Of a stretch of 64,000 bases of DNA, positions 34,748 through 42,619 are shown piece after piece. The stretch lies in NCBI GenBank assembly GCA_934277945.1, contig CAKQWA010000010.1, positions 13,142-77,141 of the forward strand, given 5' to 3'. Every line of letters starts with the position of its first letter. Position 1 is the first letter of the stretch. This stretch comes from an uncultured Alphaproteobacteria bacterium. Lineage in GTDB: Bacteria > Pseudomonadota > Alphaproteobacteria > CAAGCB01 > CAG-977. The position numbers and the translations under genes are program-made. Under the pieces are notes generated by a model. The model ran no database searches, had not been told where the DNA came from, and was given only the letters and a program-made list of their open reading frames with translations.

Positions 34748-35841
34748 CGCTTGAACCGCGCGACAAGTTCCATGTGCGTCGAATAGACGAATTGGTCGAC
34801 AAACGTCAAATCCGTCAGGGCAAAACCGCTCTTTTTCAAAATCTGCGCGTCTCGGACGAACGTTTCCGGATTGCACGACACATAAACGACAGCCGGCACG
34901 TCGCTTTGCGTCAGCGCGGTGCATTGGGCTTTCGCGCCCGCGCGGGGCGGGTCGAGAACCACCGTGTCAAACGCGTTCAATTCGTCGAACAACAGCGGCG
35001 TTTTAAACAAATCCCGCTCTTCGACGCGCACGCGCCCCTGCGACGCCTTGAACAAAGCCCGCAAAGACGCCGCCGCCGTATCGCAGGCGAGAATCTTGCG
35101 CTTTTTCTTCAACAAAGCCAGTGAAAACGTCCCCGCGCCGCAGAACAAATCCGCCAGATTTTTGGATTTCGCCGTCAGAGCGGCGACTCTTTGCGTCAAA
35201 GCGTCCTGCCCCTGCGCGCTCGGCTGTAAAAAGCATCCCGCCGGAATTTCGACCGGCACGCCCGCCATGTCGACGACGGGCGGCGCAAGACAGACAATCG
35301 GTTCCGCATCGCCGAAAGCCGACGTTTTCCACGAAATGCGCGCGATGTTTTTTTTCTGCGCGAAATCCGCCGCCGCGCGCCGCCATGTCAAATCCGGCTC
35401 GAACGGCAGGCAAATCACCATGTCCGCGCCCGATTGCGTGTCCGTCAGGGACACGTCGCCCGTGCCTTCCCTTTTTCCGAAAGGCAAGGATTTGTCCGAC
35501 AGAAAATCGCGCACGGAAGCGATGAGCGCGTTCAAGGCGGGAGTCAGCAAAGCGCAGGAATTGACGGCGACAATCATTGAACTGCGCGCCTCGTTCAGCC
35601 CGACGCGGCGGGACACGCGGTTGAAAACAACGCCGAACGTCACGCGGCGGCGCGTCCCCTGCCCGACGAACACGCAATCGAAATCGGGAAGCGGGGCGAG
35701 AGGCTCCAACGCTTTCAGGAACATGGCGCGTTTGACCGTTTCGTACTCCGCCGCGCGATCGCGCATCGGGCATCCGCCGCACGCGCTCGCATGGGGGCAA
35801 ACGGGCGTTTGAGAAAGATTTTCGTTGTTTTGTGCCGTCAT
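34744..35841 (-). CDS. TrmA/RlmC/RlmD-type RNA m5U methyltransferase
   Basis: A 365-residue SAM-dependent enzyme that makes 5-methyluridine in tRNA or 23S rRNA. A 4Fe-4S-like cysteine set stands at the start (CPHASACGGCPM). The catalytic domain has NLADLFCGAGTFSLALLKK (SAM loop), DTVVLDPPRAGAKAQC, and VVYVSCNPETFVRDAQIL with the nucleophilic Cys. A TRAM domain is not visible, so it looks most like RlmC or short RlmD forms; which uridine is modified cannot be decided. The N-terminal half is less conserved. Its 3' end overlaps the HExxH protein by four bases. ATG at 35841. Confidence 0.85.
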   Translation of the reverse strand: MTAQNNENLSQTPVCPHASACGGCPMRDRAAEYETVKRAMFLKALEPLAPLPDFDCVFVGQGTRRRVTFGVVFNRVSRRVGLNEARSSMIVAVNSCALLTPALNALIASVRDFLSDKSLPFGKREGTGDVSLTDTQSGADMVICLPFEPDLTWRRAAADFAQKKNIARISWKTSAFGDAEPIVCLAPPVVDMAGVPVEIPAGCFLQPSAQGQDALTQRVAALTAKSKNLADLFCGAGTFSLALLKKKRKILACDTAAASLRALFKASQGRVRVEERDLFKTPLLFDELNAFDTVVLDPPRAGAKAQCTALTQSDVPAVVYVSCNPETFVRDAQILKKSGFALTDLTFVDQFVYSTHMELVARFKR

Positions 35842-35909
35842 TATGATTTACTTTATAAAAGAATTGTTGCAAACTGTGCCTAATAAAGCACAATTCAGCG
35901 GGCTTGCCA

Positions 35910-36536
35910 ATGTTGAAAATTTTAGTCGCCGACGATCACGAGATTTTTTTGGAGGGTTTGAAACTCGTCCTGTCCGGTTTGGACGACGAAATCAGCATCG
36001 ACACGGCGACGGACCACGCGCAGTTGCAGGAAAAGGCGAACGGCGCGGCGCAGTACGACCTGATTTTGACGGATTTGGCGATGCCGGGGATGCCGTGGCA
36101 CGTTTCTCTGCAAAAATTAAAGGAAAACAATCCGGACACGCCGATTGTCATCCTGTCCGCCGTTTACGACCGCGAAATCGTGTTGCAGGCGATTGACATC
36201 GGCGCGTCGGGCTTCATTCCGAAAACGTCGTCGAACAAAGTCATTTTAAGCGCGCTGTATCTGGTTTTGTCGGGCGGATTGTACCTGCCGTCCGAACTGA
36301 TAGAATCGCAGGACAAGGAGCAAAGCGCCGCCAAAGTCAAAGGATTGCTGACGCCGCGCCAGTTGGACGTTCTGCGCCTGATGGGACAGGGAAAGCCGAA
36401 TAAAATCATCGCGCGGGAACTGGATTTGTCCGAAGGCACCGTCAAACTGCACGTCACGTCGATTTTAAAGGCGTTGAACGTGACAAACCGCACGGGCGCG
36501 GTCATTACGGGGCGCAATTTGGGATTGATTAAATGA
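35910..36536 (+). CDS. LuxR/NarL-family response regulator
   Basis: A 208-residue regulator. The receiver domain has ILVADDHEIFLEGLKLVL with the acidic pair, the phospho-acceptor Asp in YDLILTDLAMPGM (about residue 55), and VILSAV and FIPKTSS with the conserved Thr/Ser and Lys. The DNA-binding half is LTPRQLDVLRLMGQGKPNKIIARELDLSEGTVKLHV, the LuxR helix-turn-helix. A partner histidine kinase is not in the window. ATG at 35910 (MLKILVADD) is chosen over TTG six bases upstream. Its stop overlaps the next gene by ATGA, so it is co-translated with the RquA-like gene and may sense redox or oxygen. Confidence 0.9.
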   Translation: MLKILVADDHEIFLEGLKLVLSGLDDEISIDTATDHAQLQEKANGAAQYDLILTDLAMPGMPWHVSLQKLKENNPDTPIVILSAVYDREIVLQAIDIGASGFIPKTSSNKVILSALYLVLSGGLYLPSELIESQDKEQSAAKVKGLLTPRQLDVLRLMGQGKPNKIIARELDLSEGTVKLHVTSILKALNVTNRTGAVITGRNLGLIK

Positions 36537-37210
36537 ATTTGCAGACTTTCAAAATTCCGCCGTATGTGTCGGAACTGTATCCGTCGTATTTTTCGGTTTT
36601 CCGCTCCAAAATCGAAATGCACAAGGCGTACGCCTGCCTGACGACTTTTTTCTACGCGCCTTTGCTGCATCGCGAAGTCGTCGATATGCTCGCCTATCAG
36701 GAAAAAGTGCTTCAAATCGGCGTTGTCGGCGCGGGCTTTGAAAGCAAAATCCTGAACCAAATCGGCGAAGACGGCGATTTGACCGTCATGGATTTAAGCG
36801 ACGCGCGCCTGTCGCTGTGCGAACAACAAACCGGAAAGCGCAAAAACATGCATTTCGAACGCGCGGACGCCCGCCTGCCGCTTGATAAAAAGTACGGCAC
36901 GATCGTCGCGCCGTTCGTCCTGCACGAAATGCCCGACAAAAGCAAAAAGGCGGTCATTAAAAACGCGCTCAACGCTTTGAACAAAAACGGCGCGCTGATT
37001 GTTCTGGATTACCACGCCCCCGCGAAAGCGAATCTCCTGCGCCTTTTGGTGCGGCCGTACAACCGCTTGCGCGAACCGTTCGCGGAAAGTCTGGCGCATT
37101 ACAAAATCGAAGCGTTTTTGCCGAACGCGTCGAAATACACGGTCGAACGCGCCCTGTTCTGCGCGGGGCTGTATCAAATCACGGCGATTAAAAAGAAAGC
37201 GGCGGAATAA
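36533..37210 (+). CDS. RquA-like SAM-dependent protein (rhodoquinone synthesis candidate)
   Basis: A 225-residue class I methyltransferase-fold protein. The order of blocks resembles RquA, which converts ubiquinone to rhodoquinone: N-terminal IPPYVSELYPSYFSVFR, SAM loop VLQIGVVGAGFESKIL, acidic strand LTVMDLSDARLSL, FVLHEMPDKSKKAV, IVLDYHAPAKANLLRLLVRP, NRLREPFAESL and the ending FCAGLYQITAI. In RquA the blocks LHEQP, VDYHRP, PFA and GGLYQ occupy the same order. UbiE-like methyltransferases lack the YHAP-EPFA pair, so RquA-type is favoured, but a different quinone or lipid methyltransferase is possible. It overlaps the response-regulator gene by four bases. Rhodoquinone would support fumarate respiration without oxygen. 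Confidence 0.6.
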   Translation: MNLQTFKIPPYVSELYPSYFSVFRSKIEMHKAYACLTTFFYAPLLHREVVDMLAYQEKVLQIGVVGAGFESKILNQIGEDGDLTVMDLSDARLSLCEQQTGKRKNMHFERADARLPLDKKYGTIVAPFVLHEMPDKSKKAVIKNALNALNKNGALIVLDYHAPAKANLLRLLVRPYNRLREPFAESLAHYKIEAFLPNASKYTVERALFCAGLYQITAIKKKAAE

Positions 37211-37225
37211 CGTCAGCGCGGAGGC

Positions 37226-37957
37226 TCACTCCTGCGACAAGACTTTTTGAATATCCTTGACCTTGTCGGTGAAAATGCCGTCAATGCCGACGGCGCGCGC
37301 TTTGACGGCTAAAATCGGGTCGTTGACGGTGTACAGGCACATTTTCAGCCCGCAATCCTTGACATAAGCGACGTTTTCCCTGCTCATGCTTTGAACGGGG
37401 GCGTGCACGGCGACCGCATTGATGCGGTGCGCGAATTCAACGTCCGCTTCGGTTAAATTTTCCGTCAAAACGGACTTTTCCAAATGCGGCGCGACTCTGT
37501 CCGCCTGAATCAGCGCGTCTTGCGAAAACGAGGAAAGAAGCACTTTGACGGGCGATTGATACAGCAAGCCTTTCCGGTTCAGCGCGCCGATCACCGCTTC
37601 CGTCGTCGCCTGCGCCAAATCGGTGCGCGAGGGCTTGATTTCGATGTTAACCGGCGTGTAGTAAGCCTTGACGACATCCAGAACGTCGTCCAAAGACGGC
37701 ACGGCATAAACGTTTTTCAGCGGGATTTTTTTCAACTCGTCGAATGTCGTGTCGTCAATCCGCCGGTTCACGCCCGCCAGTCTGGACAGCGTTTCATCGT
37801 GGAAAACGACGGGCGCGCCGTCTTTCGTCAACATCACGTCGAATTCGACGGCGTCGTCGCCGCGCTGACACGACAGGCGCAAAGCCTCGATTGTGTTTTC
37901 CAAAACGGAATCTGACGCGCCGCGGTGCGCAAAGACGGTAAATCGCTCAAAAAACAT
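37226..37957 (-). CDS. Glycerophosphodiester phosphodiesterase family protein
   Basis: A 243-residue TIM-barrel enzyme that cleaves glycerophosphodiesters to glycerol-3-phosphate. Landmarks: FTVFAHRGASDSVLENTIEA with catalytic His-Arg, VEFDVMLTKDGAPVVFHDETLSRLAG with the metal Glu-x-Asp and second catalytic His, IPSLDDVLDVV-type block (VPSLDDVLDVVKAY), VNIEIKPS, SFSQDALI and the C-terminal VNDPILAVKARAVGIDGIFTDKV. It has no signal peptide, so it is cytoplasmic (UgpQ-like). ATG at 37957 follows AAGGAAAC; an ATG six codons upstream (37975) is less well placed. It is divergent from ribF with a short promoter region. Confidence 0.88.
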   Translation of the reverse strand: MFFERFTVFAHRGASDSVLENTIEALRLSCQRGDDAVEFDVMLTKDGAPVVFHDETLSRLAGVNRRIDDTTFDELKKIPLKNVYAVPSLDDVLDVVKAYYTPVNIEIKPSRTDLAQATTEAVIGALNRKGLLYQSPVKVLLSSFSQDALIQADRVAPHLEKSVLTENLTEADVEFAHRINAVAVHAPVQSMSRENVAYVKDCGLKMCLYTVNDPILAVKARAVGIDGIFTDKVKDIQKVLSQE

Positions 37958-38024
37958 CGGCTTGTTTCCTTGCATAAGTTTTCGTTTGCGTTTATAAGTA
38001 TAACGTATTCGGCGGATTAAAAAC

Positions 38025-38942
38025 ATGAAATTTTTTCACACTTGGCGAAATATCGACCCGACCTGCCGGAACGGTGTGGTTGTCATAGGCAATTTTGACG
38101 GCGTGCATCGCGGTCACGCGCGCGTCATTCAAACGGCGATCGACTTGGCGAAATCGCAGGGGAAACCCTCTCTTTTGCTGACGTTCGAGCCGCACCCCGA
38201 CGCGTATTTCCGCCCCGCCGCCGAAACGTTCCGCATCACGCCCGTGCACGCGAAAGTCCGCGCAATCGCCGCTTTGAATCCTAACGCTTTGTGCGTGTTG
38301 CGATTCGACTCGGCTTTGGCGCACACAAGCGCGCGCGATTTCGTTTCGGATATTCTGATAAACGGACTGCACGCGTCGCATCTGGTCGTCGGACAGGATT
38401 TCTGCTTCGGCGACAAGCGCGAGGGGGGCGTGGCTTTCCTGCGCGAAAATTATCCGGATTTGCCCGTCACGGCGGTTGAGCAACTGCGCGACGATTCCAA
38501 CGAAATCATCTCGTCCTCGCGCATCCGCGCCTTTCTGCGCGACGGGGAAGCGGGGCGCGCGGCGAATCTGCTGGGGCGTCCGTTTGAAATCGAAGGGCGC
38601 GTCATTCACGGCTTTCAGCGCGGGCGCACGCTCGGCTTTCCGACAATCAACATCGCGCCGAACGCGTCCATTCTGCCCAAAATAGGCGTGTACGCCGCGC
38701 AAATCATCATTGACGGCGCGGTTTACGACGGCATCGCGAACATCGGTTTCCGCCCGACCGTGCAGGGAAGCGGCGTTCTGCTGGAAGCGCACATTTTCAA
38801 TTTTGACAAGGATGTGTACGGCAAGCGCGTGCGCGTGCGGTTAATCGCTTTCGTGCGCGAGGAAAAACGGTTTGCATCTTTGGAGGAACTTCGGCAGAAT
38901 ATCGCCATGGATTGTCAGAAAGTCAGGGAGATTTTAAAATGA
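38025..38942 (+). CDS. ribF: Bifunctional riboflavin kinase/FAD synthetase
   Basis: Makes FMN and then FAD from riboflavin. The 305-residue protein is full length. The N-terminal FAD synthetase domain has VVVIGNFDGVHRGH (nucleotidyltransferase HxGH), LLTFEPHPD, VVGQDFCFGDKREG and ISSSRIRAFLRDG. The C-terminal riboflavin kinase domain has GRVIHGFQRGRTLGFPTINIAP, the PTxN motif, then GVYAAQ, NIGFRPTV and LEAHIFNFDKDVYGKRVRV. Its stop codon overlaps the lspA start (ATGA). The ribF-lspA-bamF-M16 order is common in alphaproteobacteria; ileS, often between ribF and lspA, is missing here. Confidence 0.95.
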   Translation: MKFFHTWRNIDPTCRNGVVVIGNFDGVHRGHARVIQTAIDLAKSQGKPSLLLTFEPHPDAYFRPAAETFRITPVHAKVRAIAALNPNALCVLRFDSALAHTSARDFVSDILINGLHASHLVVGQDFCFGDKREGGVAFLRENYPDLPVTAVEQLRDDSNEIISSSRIRAFLRDGEAGRAANLLGRPFEIEGRVIHGFQRGRTLGFPTINIAPNASILPKIGVYAAQIIIDGAVYDGIANIGFRPTVQGSGVLLEAHIFNFDKDVYGKRVRVRLIAFVREEKRFASLEELRQNIAMDCQKVREILK

Positions 38943-39442
38943 AACGCGGATTCGCCGCCGCCGCTTGCGTCATCGCCGCCGACCAGTTGAGCAAACAGGC
39001 GGTGCTGAATTTCTTTGCGACGCGCGCGGAAGATTTGAAAATCACGGATTTTTTCAATCTGGTCTTGCGCTTCAACCGCGGCATCAGTTTTTCGCTGTTC
39101 CACCGCAACGGACCTTTGACTCCGTGGGTTCTGTCGCTTGTCGCTTTGGCGGTCTGCGCGGTCATCGTGCGCTGGATGATGCAGGAAAAAGACCGTAAAA
39201 ACACCCTTTTCTTCGGGCTGATTCTGGGCGGCGCGCTGGGCAACGTCGTCGACCGCCTGCGGTTCGGCGCGGTTGTCGATTTTCTGGATTTCCACATCGG
39301 GCAATACGCGTGGCCCGCGTTCAACATTGCGGATTCCGCCATTTGCATCGGCGCGTTCTGCCTGCTTTTTTACAACATTTTCGGCGCGCCGCAACAGCCG
39401 GACGCCCCCAAACAAGAGAATAAACAAGAGGATTTGAAATGA
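38939..39442 (+). CDS. lspA: Lipoprotein signal peptidase II
   Basis: Removes signal peptides from prolipoproteins in the inner membrane. The 167-residue protein has four membrane helices and the family motifs DQLSKQAVLNF (catalytic-side box), FNRGISFSLF, GALGNVVDRLRFGAVVDFLDF with one catalytic Asp, and FNIADSAICIG with the second Asp. ATG at 38939 overlaps the ribF stop. A Gln/Pro/Lys-rich tail (PQQPDAPKQENKQEDLK) extends past the last helix. It overlaps the next gene by ATGA, so ribF, lspA and the BamF-like gene are translationally coupled. Confidence 0.95.
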   Translation: MKRGFAAAACVIAADQLSKQAVLNFFATRAEDLKITDFFNLVLRFNRGISFSLFHRNGPLTPWVLSLVALAVCAVIVRWMMQEKDRKNTLFFGLILGGALGNVVDRLRFGAVVDFLDFHIGQYAWPAFNIADSAICIGAFCLLFYNIFGAPQQPDAPKQENKQEDLK

Positions 39443-39876
39443 ACGTGAAATTGATTTCCTGCGCCGTCCTGTGCGCCGTGTGCGCGGCGTGCGCCTCCCG
39501 CGATGCTTTGGACAACCGCGGTCCCGACGAATACATGGTCATGAGCAATCCCCCGCTTGTCCTGCCGCCCGATTTCGCTTTGCGCGCGCCCGAAAAGCAA
39601 TCCGCCGACGCCGCTCCGAACGCGTTGGAACAGAAAATCAAAAAGGACGCGGCGGCAAAAGACGGCGCGATGAAAGCCCCCTCCTCCCTGACCGACGGCG
39701 AACGCGCCATGCTCGGCAAAACGGGGGCGGGAGATGAAAACATCCGCGAAACGCTGGCGCAAGACCGTGAAAAATACGAAAAGGAAACGCTTGTTCTGGA
39801 CAAGGTCGTGAACGGCAATCCCGCCGACAAGGGCGTCCCCGCCGAAAAAGACGGCAAGGCGAAGGATGGCGAATAA
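39439..39876 (+). CDS. DUF3035 (BamF-like) outer-membrane lipoprotein
   Basis: A 145-residue lipoprotein. The signal ends in VCAAC with the acylated Cys near residue 18. The DUF3035 hallmark is in the mature part: GPDEYMVMSNPPLVLPPDFALRAP. In alphaproteobacteria this family (BamF) is a lipoprotein of the beta-barrel assembly machine. The C-terminal half is rich in Lys, Glu, Ala and looks disordered (EQKIKKDAAAKDG). It follows lspA by ATGA overlap. The next gene starts with GTG one base after its stop. Function is inferred from the family and gene order. Confidence 0.8.
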   Translation: MNVKLISCAVLCAVCAACASRDALDNRGPDEYMVMSNPPLVLPPDFALRAPEKQSADAAPNALEQKIKKDAAAKDGAMKAPSSLTDGERAMLGKTGAGDENIRETLAQDREKYEKETLVLDKVVNGNPADKGVPAEKDGKAKDGE

Positions 39877-41196
39877 GTGATTTTGCCCGCGCTCGCCCTG
39901 TCCTTTTTCCTTGCCGCCGGCTTTGCGCAAGCCGACCCTTTGTTCAAGGCGGACACGTTTTATCTGGACAACGGCATGGAAGCCGTCGTTTTGGAAAACC
40001 ACCGCGCGCCCGTCGTGTCGCACATGGTGTGGTACAAAACGGGCGGTATTGACGACAAAACGGGAAAAGGCGGCACGGCGCACCTGCTGGAACATCTGAT
40101 GTTCAAAGGCACGAAAAAAGTTCCGGACGGCGCGTTTTCAAAAATTGTCGCGCGGCGCGGCGGCGAAGAAAACGCTTTCACAAGCGCGGATTTCACCGCC
40201 TATTACCAAAACATCGCCAAAGACGGACTGGAAACGGTCATGTTTTTGGAAGCCGACCGCATGAAAAACCTGACGCTGACGCCGGAAGATTTCGCGCCCG
40301 AACGCCAAGTCGTCGCGGAAGAACGCCTGATGCGCTACGACAATTCCCCCGAAGCGTCCTTTGCCGAACGCAAAAGAAGCATTTTGTGGGCGGCTCATCC
40401 GTACGCCGACGCGGTCATCGGCACGCGCGCGGAAATCGCGGATTTGGAATTGTCCGACGTTTTGGATTTCTACAACGCCCGATACGCGCCCGACAACGCA
40501 ATTTTAGTTGTGGCGGGCGACGTGACCGCAGACGAGGTCAAAACGCTGGCGCACAAGTATTACGGGGTCGTGCCGCCCGCACGCAATCCCGTGCTCAAAC
40601 GCGTTTTTCCCGCGCCGCCGAACGTCAAAACGCGCTTGGAAATGACTCATCCGCAAGCCAAAACGAAACTGGTGACGAAAGATTTCATCGTCCCGTCGCT
40701 GAACGGCGAAGACAAGAAACTCCCCGCCGCTTTCGAGGTGCTGGAAGAAGTGCTGAACGCGGCGCACGCGGGCGTTTTTTACAAAAAACTGGTCGCTCCG
40801 CGCAAAGCGATCGCCGCCGGCGCGTCCTACAACGGATTTGCGCTTGACCGCGCGACGTTTTCGATTTACGCGCGCGCCGATGCAAACGCCGATGAGAAAT
40901 CTTTGGAAACCGCGCTGAACGAAGCCTTTGACTCGCTTGAAAATCGCCTGACGGATCAAGAGGTCGAAAAAGCGAAAAAACGCCTGACCGCCGGCATGGA
41001 ATACATCAACGATTCGCCCGAAACGCTGGCGAACATCGTCGGCATGACGCGCGTTTTGGGACTGGATTTGAACGAAATCCTGCTGTATCGCGAAAAAATC
41101 GCCGCCGTGACGACGCGGGACGTGCTCGACGCGCGGCGGTATTTGAACTCCGCGCCGCAAATATCGGGCGTTTTACTGCCGGAGGGAACGCCGTGA
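39877..41196 (+). CDS. M16 zinc peptidase, active subunit
   Basis: A 439-residue peptidase with a short signal peptide (LALSFFLAAGFAQA). It has the inverted zinc motif HLLEH at residues 69-73, with the third ligand Glu in the ERQVVAEERLMRYDNSP block about 75 residues later. Downstream FYNARYAPDNAILVVAGDV is the second typical M16 strand-helix. It probably works in the periplasm with the next M16 protein as a heterodimer, degrading peptides. The start is GTG at 39877, one base after the BamF-like stop; no ATG fits. It overlaps the next gene by four bases. Confidence 0.9.
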   Translation: MILPALALSFFLAAGFAQADPLFKADTFYLDNGMEAVVLENHRAPVVSHMVWYKTGGIDDKTGKGGTAHLLEHLMFKGTKKVPDGAFSKIVARRGGEENAFTSADFTAYYQNIAKDGLETVMFLEADRMKNLTLTPEDFAPERQVVAEERLMRYDNSPEASFAERKRSILWAAHPYADAVIGTRAEIADLELSDVLDFYNARYAPDNAILVVAGDVTADEVKTLAHKYYGVVPPARNPVLKRVFPAPPNVKTRLEMTHPQAKTKLVTKDFIVPSLNGEDKKLPAAFEVLEEVLNAAHAGVFYKKLVAPRKAIAAGASYNGFALDRATFSIYARADANADEKSLETALNEAFDSLENRLTDQEVEKAKKRLTAGMEYINDSPETLANIVGMTRVLGLDLNEILLYREKIAAVTTRDVLDARRYLNSAPQISGVLLPEGTP

Positions 41197-42578
41197 ACAA
41201 AACCGCCCTTATCCTTGCGTTGAGCCTGATTGCCGCCCCAACCGCCGCGCAGACGAAGCCCGTCATCAGAAAATCCGCCGCCGCGCCCAAAAAAGCGGCG
41301 TCCGTCCTGCCCGAAACGCCGCGCGTCCCGTTCAGCGCGCCCGCCGTGCAGAAAATCGTGACAAAATCGGGAATCACGGCATGGCTGATTGAGGAAAAAA
41401 ACACGCCCGTCATCGCCGTCAGCGTTATTTTCAAAGGCGGGTCGTCCGCCGATCCCGCGCGTTTGCAGGGATTGTCGGATTTGGTCGCCGCGACGCTCAA
41501 CGACGGCGCGGGACGCTACAACGCGCGGGAATTCGGGGATTTGCTGGAAGAAAACGGCATTAAAATGGCGTTCGGCGCGTCGGCGGATTATTTTTCCGCG
41601 TCCATGCAGACTCTGCGCGGCACAAAGGAACAGGCTTTCGCGCTGTTCAAATCCGCTCTGACAAATCCGCGTTTCGAACGCAAGGACGTGCGCCGCGCCA
41701 AAGACGCTTTTTACGCGCGGATCGACGCGCAAAAGGGAAGCCCCTCCGCGCAGGCGAAAGAACGCTTTTTCAAACTGTCGTTCAAAAACCACCCCTACGG
41801 CGCGCTTGAACCGAGCAAAAAGGGCTTGAAAGAAATCTCGCACGCGAACATGACCCGCTACGTCCGCGAACGCTTCGCCCGCGACAATATGCATATCGGC
41901 GTGTCCGGCAACATCAATGCGAACGAACTGTCCGGATTGCTTGAAAAAACATTCGCCGCCCTGCCCGCCCGCGCCGTGCTGAAACCCGTCCCGCCGACAC
42001 AGCCTGCGATTACGGGCTACACGGACGTTTTAAGCCGTCCCGCCGCGCAAAGCGCCGTCGTGTTCGGACACAAGGGAATCCCGCGCGACGACCCCGATTT
42101 TTACGCCGCGTATCTGGTCATGCACGTTTTGGGCGACGGCGGCTTTCAATCCCGCCTGTTTAGCGAAGCGCGCGAAAAACAGGGCTTGACCTACGGCGTT
42201 TCCGCGTCGATGGCGATGCTGAAAGCCTCTCCGATGATTATCGGCGGCGCGCAGGCGGACAACGCGAAAATGGCGCAGTTGGTGCAGACGATCAGGGACG
42301 TGTGGCGGAAAACGGCGAAAAACGGCATTACGGCGCAGGAACTCGACGACGCGAAAATGTACCTGACGGGCGCGTTTCCCCTGCTGTTTTCGTCAAGCGG
42401 CGCGCTCGCGTCGTTTCTGGCGTCGATGCAGTACCAAAATCTCGGCGCGGATTACCTGAACGAACGCAACGCGCTGTTTGAATCCGTCACGTTGGAGCAG
42501 GCGAACGCGGCGGCGGCGAAAGTGCTGACGCCCGATAATTTATTCTTTGTTATCATCGGAAAACCTGCTAATCTTTAA
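41193..42578 (+). CDS. M16 peptidase-like protein, non-catalytic subunit
   Basis: A 461-residue partner of the gene before it. It has a signal peptide (LILALSLIAAPTAAQ) and the M16 fold, but the HxxEH motif is replaced at the matching place by LQGLSDLVAATLNDGAG. So it lacks zinc ligands. It keeps the C-terminal block EAREKQGLTYGVSASMAMLK, which supplies the substrate-side Arg/Tyr of M16 partners. Proteobacterial M16 pairs commonly have one active and one inactive subunit. The region after the signal is Ala/Lys/Pro rich (KSAAAPKKAASVLPETP). Confidence 0.88.
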   Translation: MNKTALILALSLIAAPTAAQTKPVIRKSAAAPKKAASVLPETPRVPFSAPAVQKIVTKSGITAWLIEEKNTPVIAVSVIFKGGSSADPARLQGLSDLVAATLNDGAGRYNAREFGDLLEENGIKMAFGASADYFSASMQTLRGTKEQAFALFKSALTNPRFERKDVRRAKDAFYARIDAQKGSPSAQAKERFFKLSFKNHPYGALEPSKKGLKEISHANMTRYVRERFARDNMHIGVSGNINANELSGLLEKTFAALPARAVLKPVPPTQPAITGYTDVLSRPAAQSAVVFGHKGIPRDDPDFYAAYLVMHVLGDGGFQSRLFSEAREKQGLTYGVSASMAMLKASPMIIGGAQADNAKMAQLVQTIRDVWRKTAKNGITAQELDDAKMYLTGAFPLLFSSSGALASFLASMQYQNLGADYLNERNALFESVTLEQANAAAAKVLTPDNLFFVIIGKPANL

Positions 42579-42619
42579 GGCGGATTCTTTACCGCATTTT
42601 TCTTTTGGAGAAAACACTC

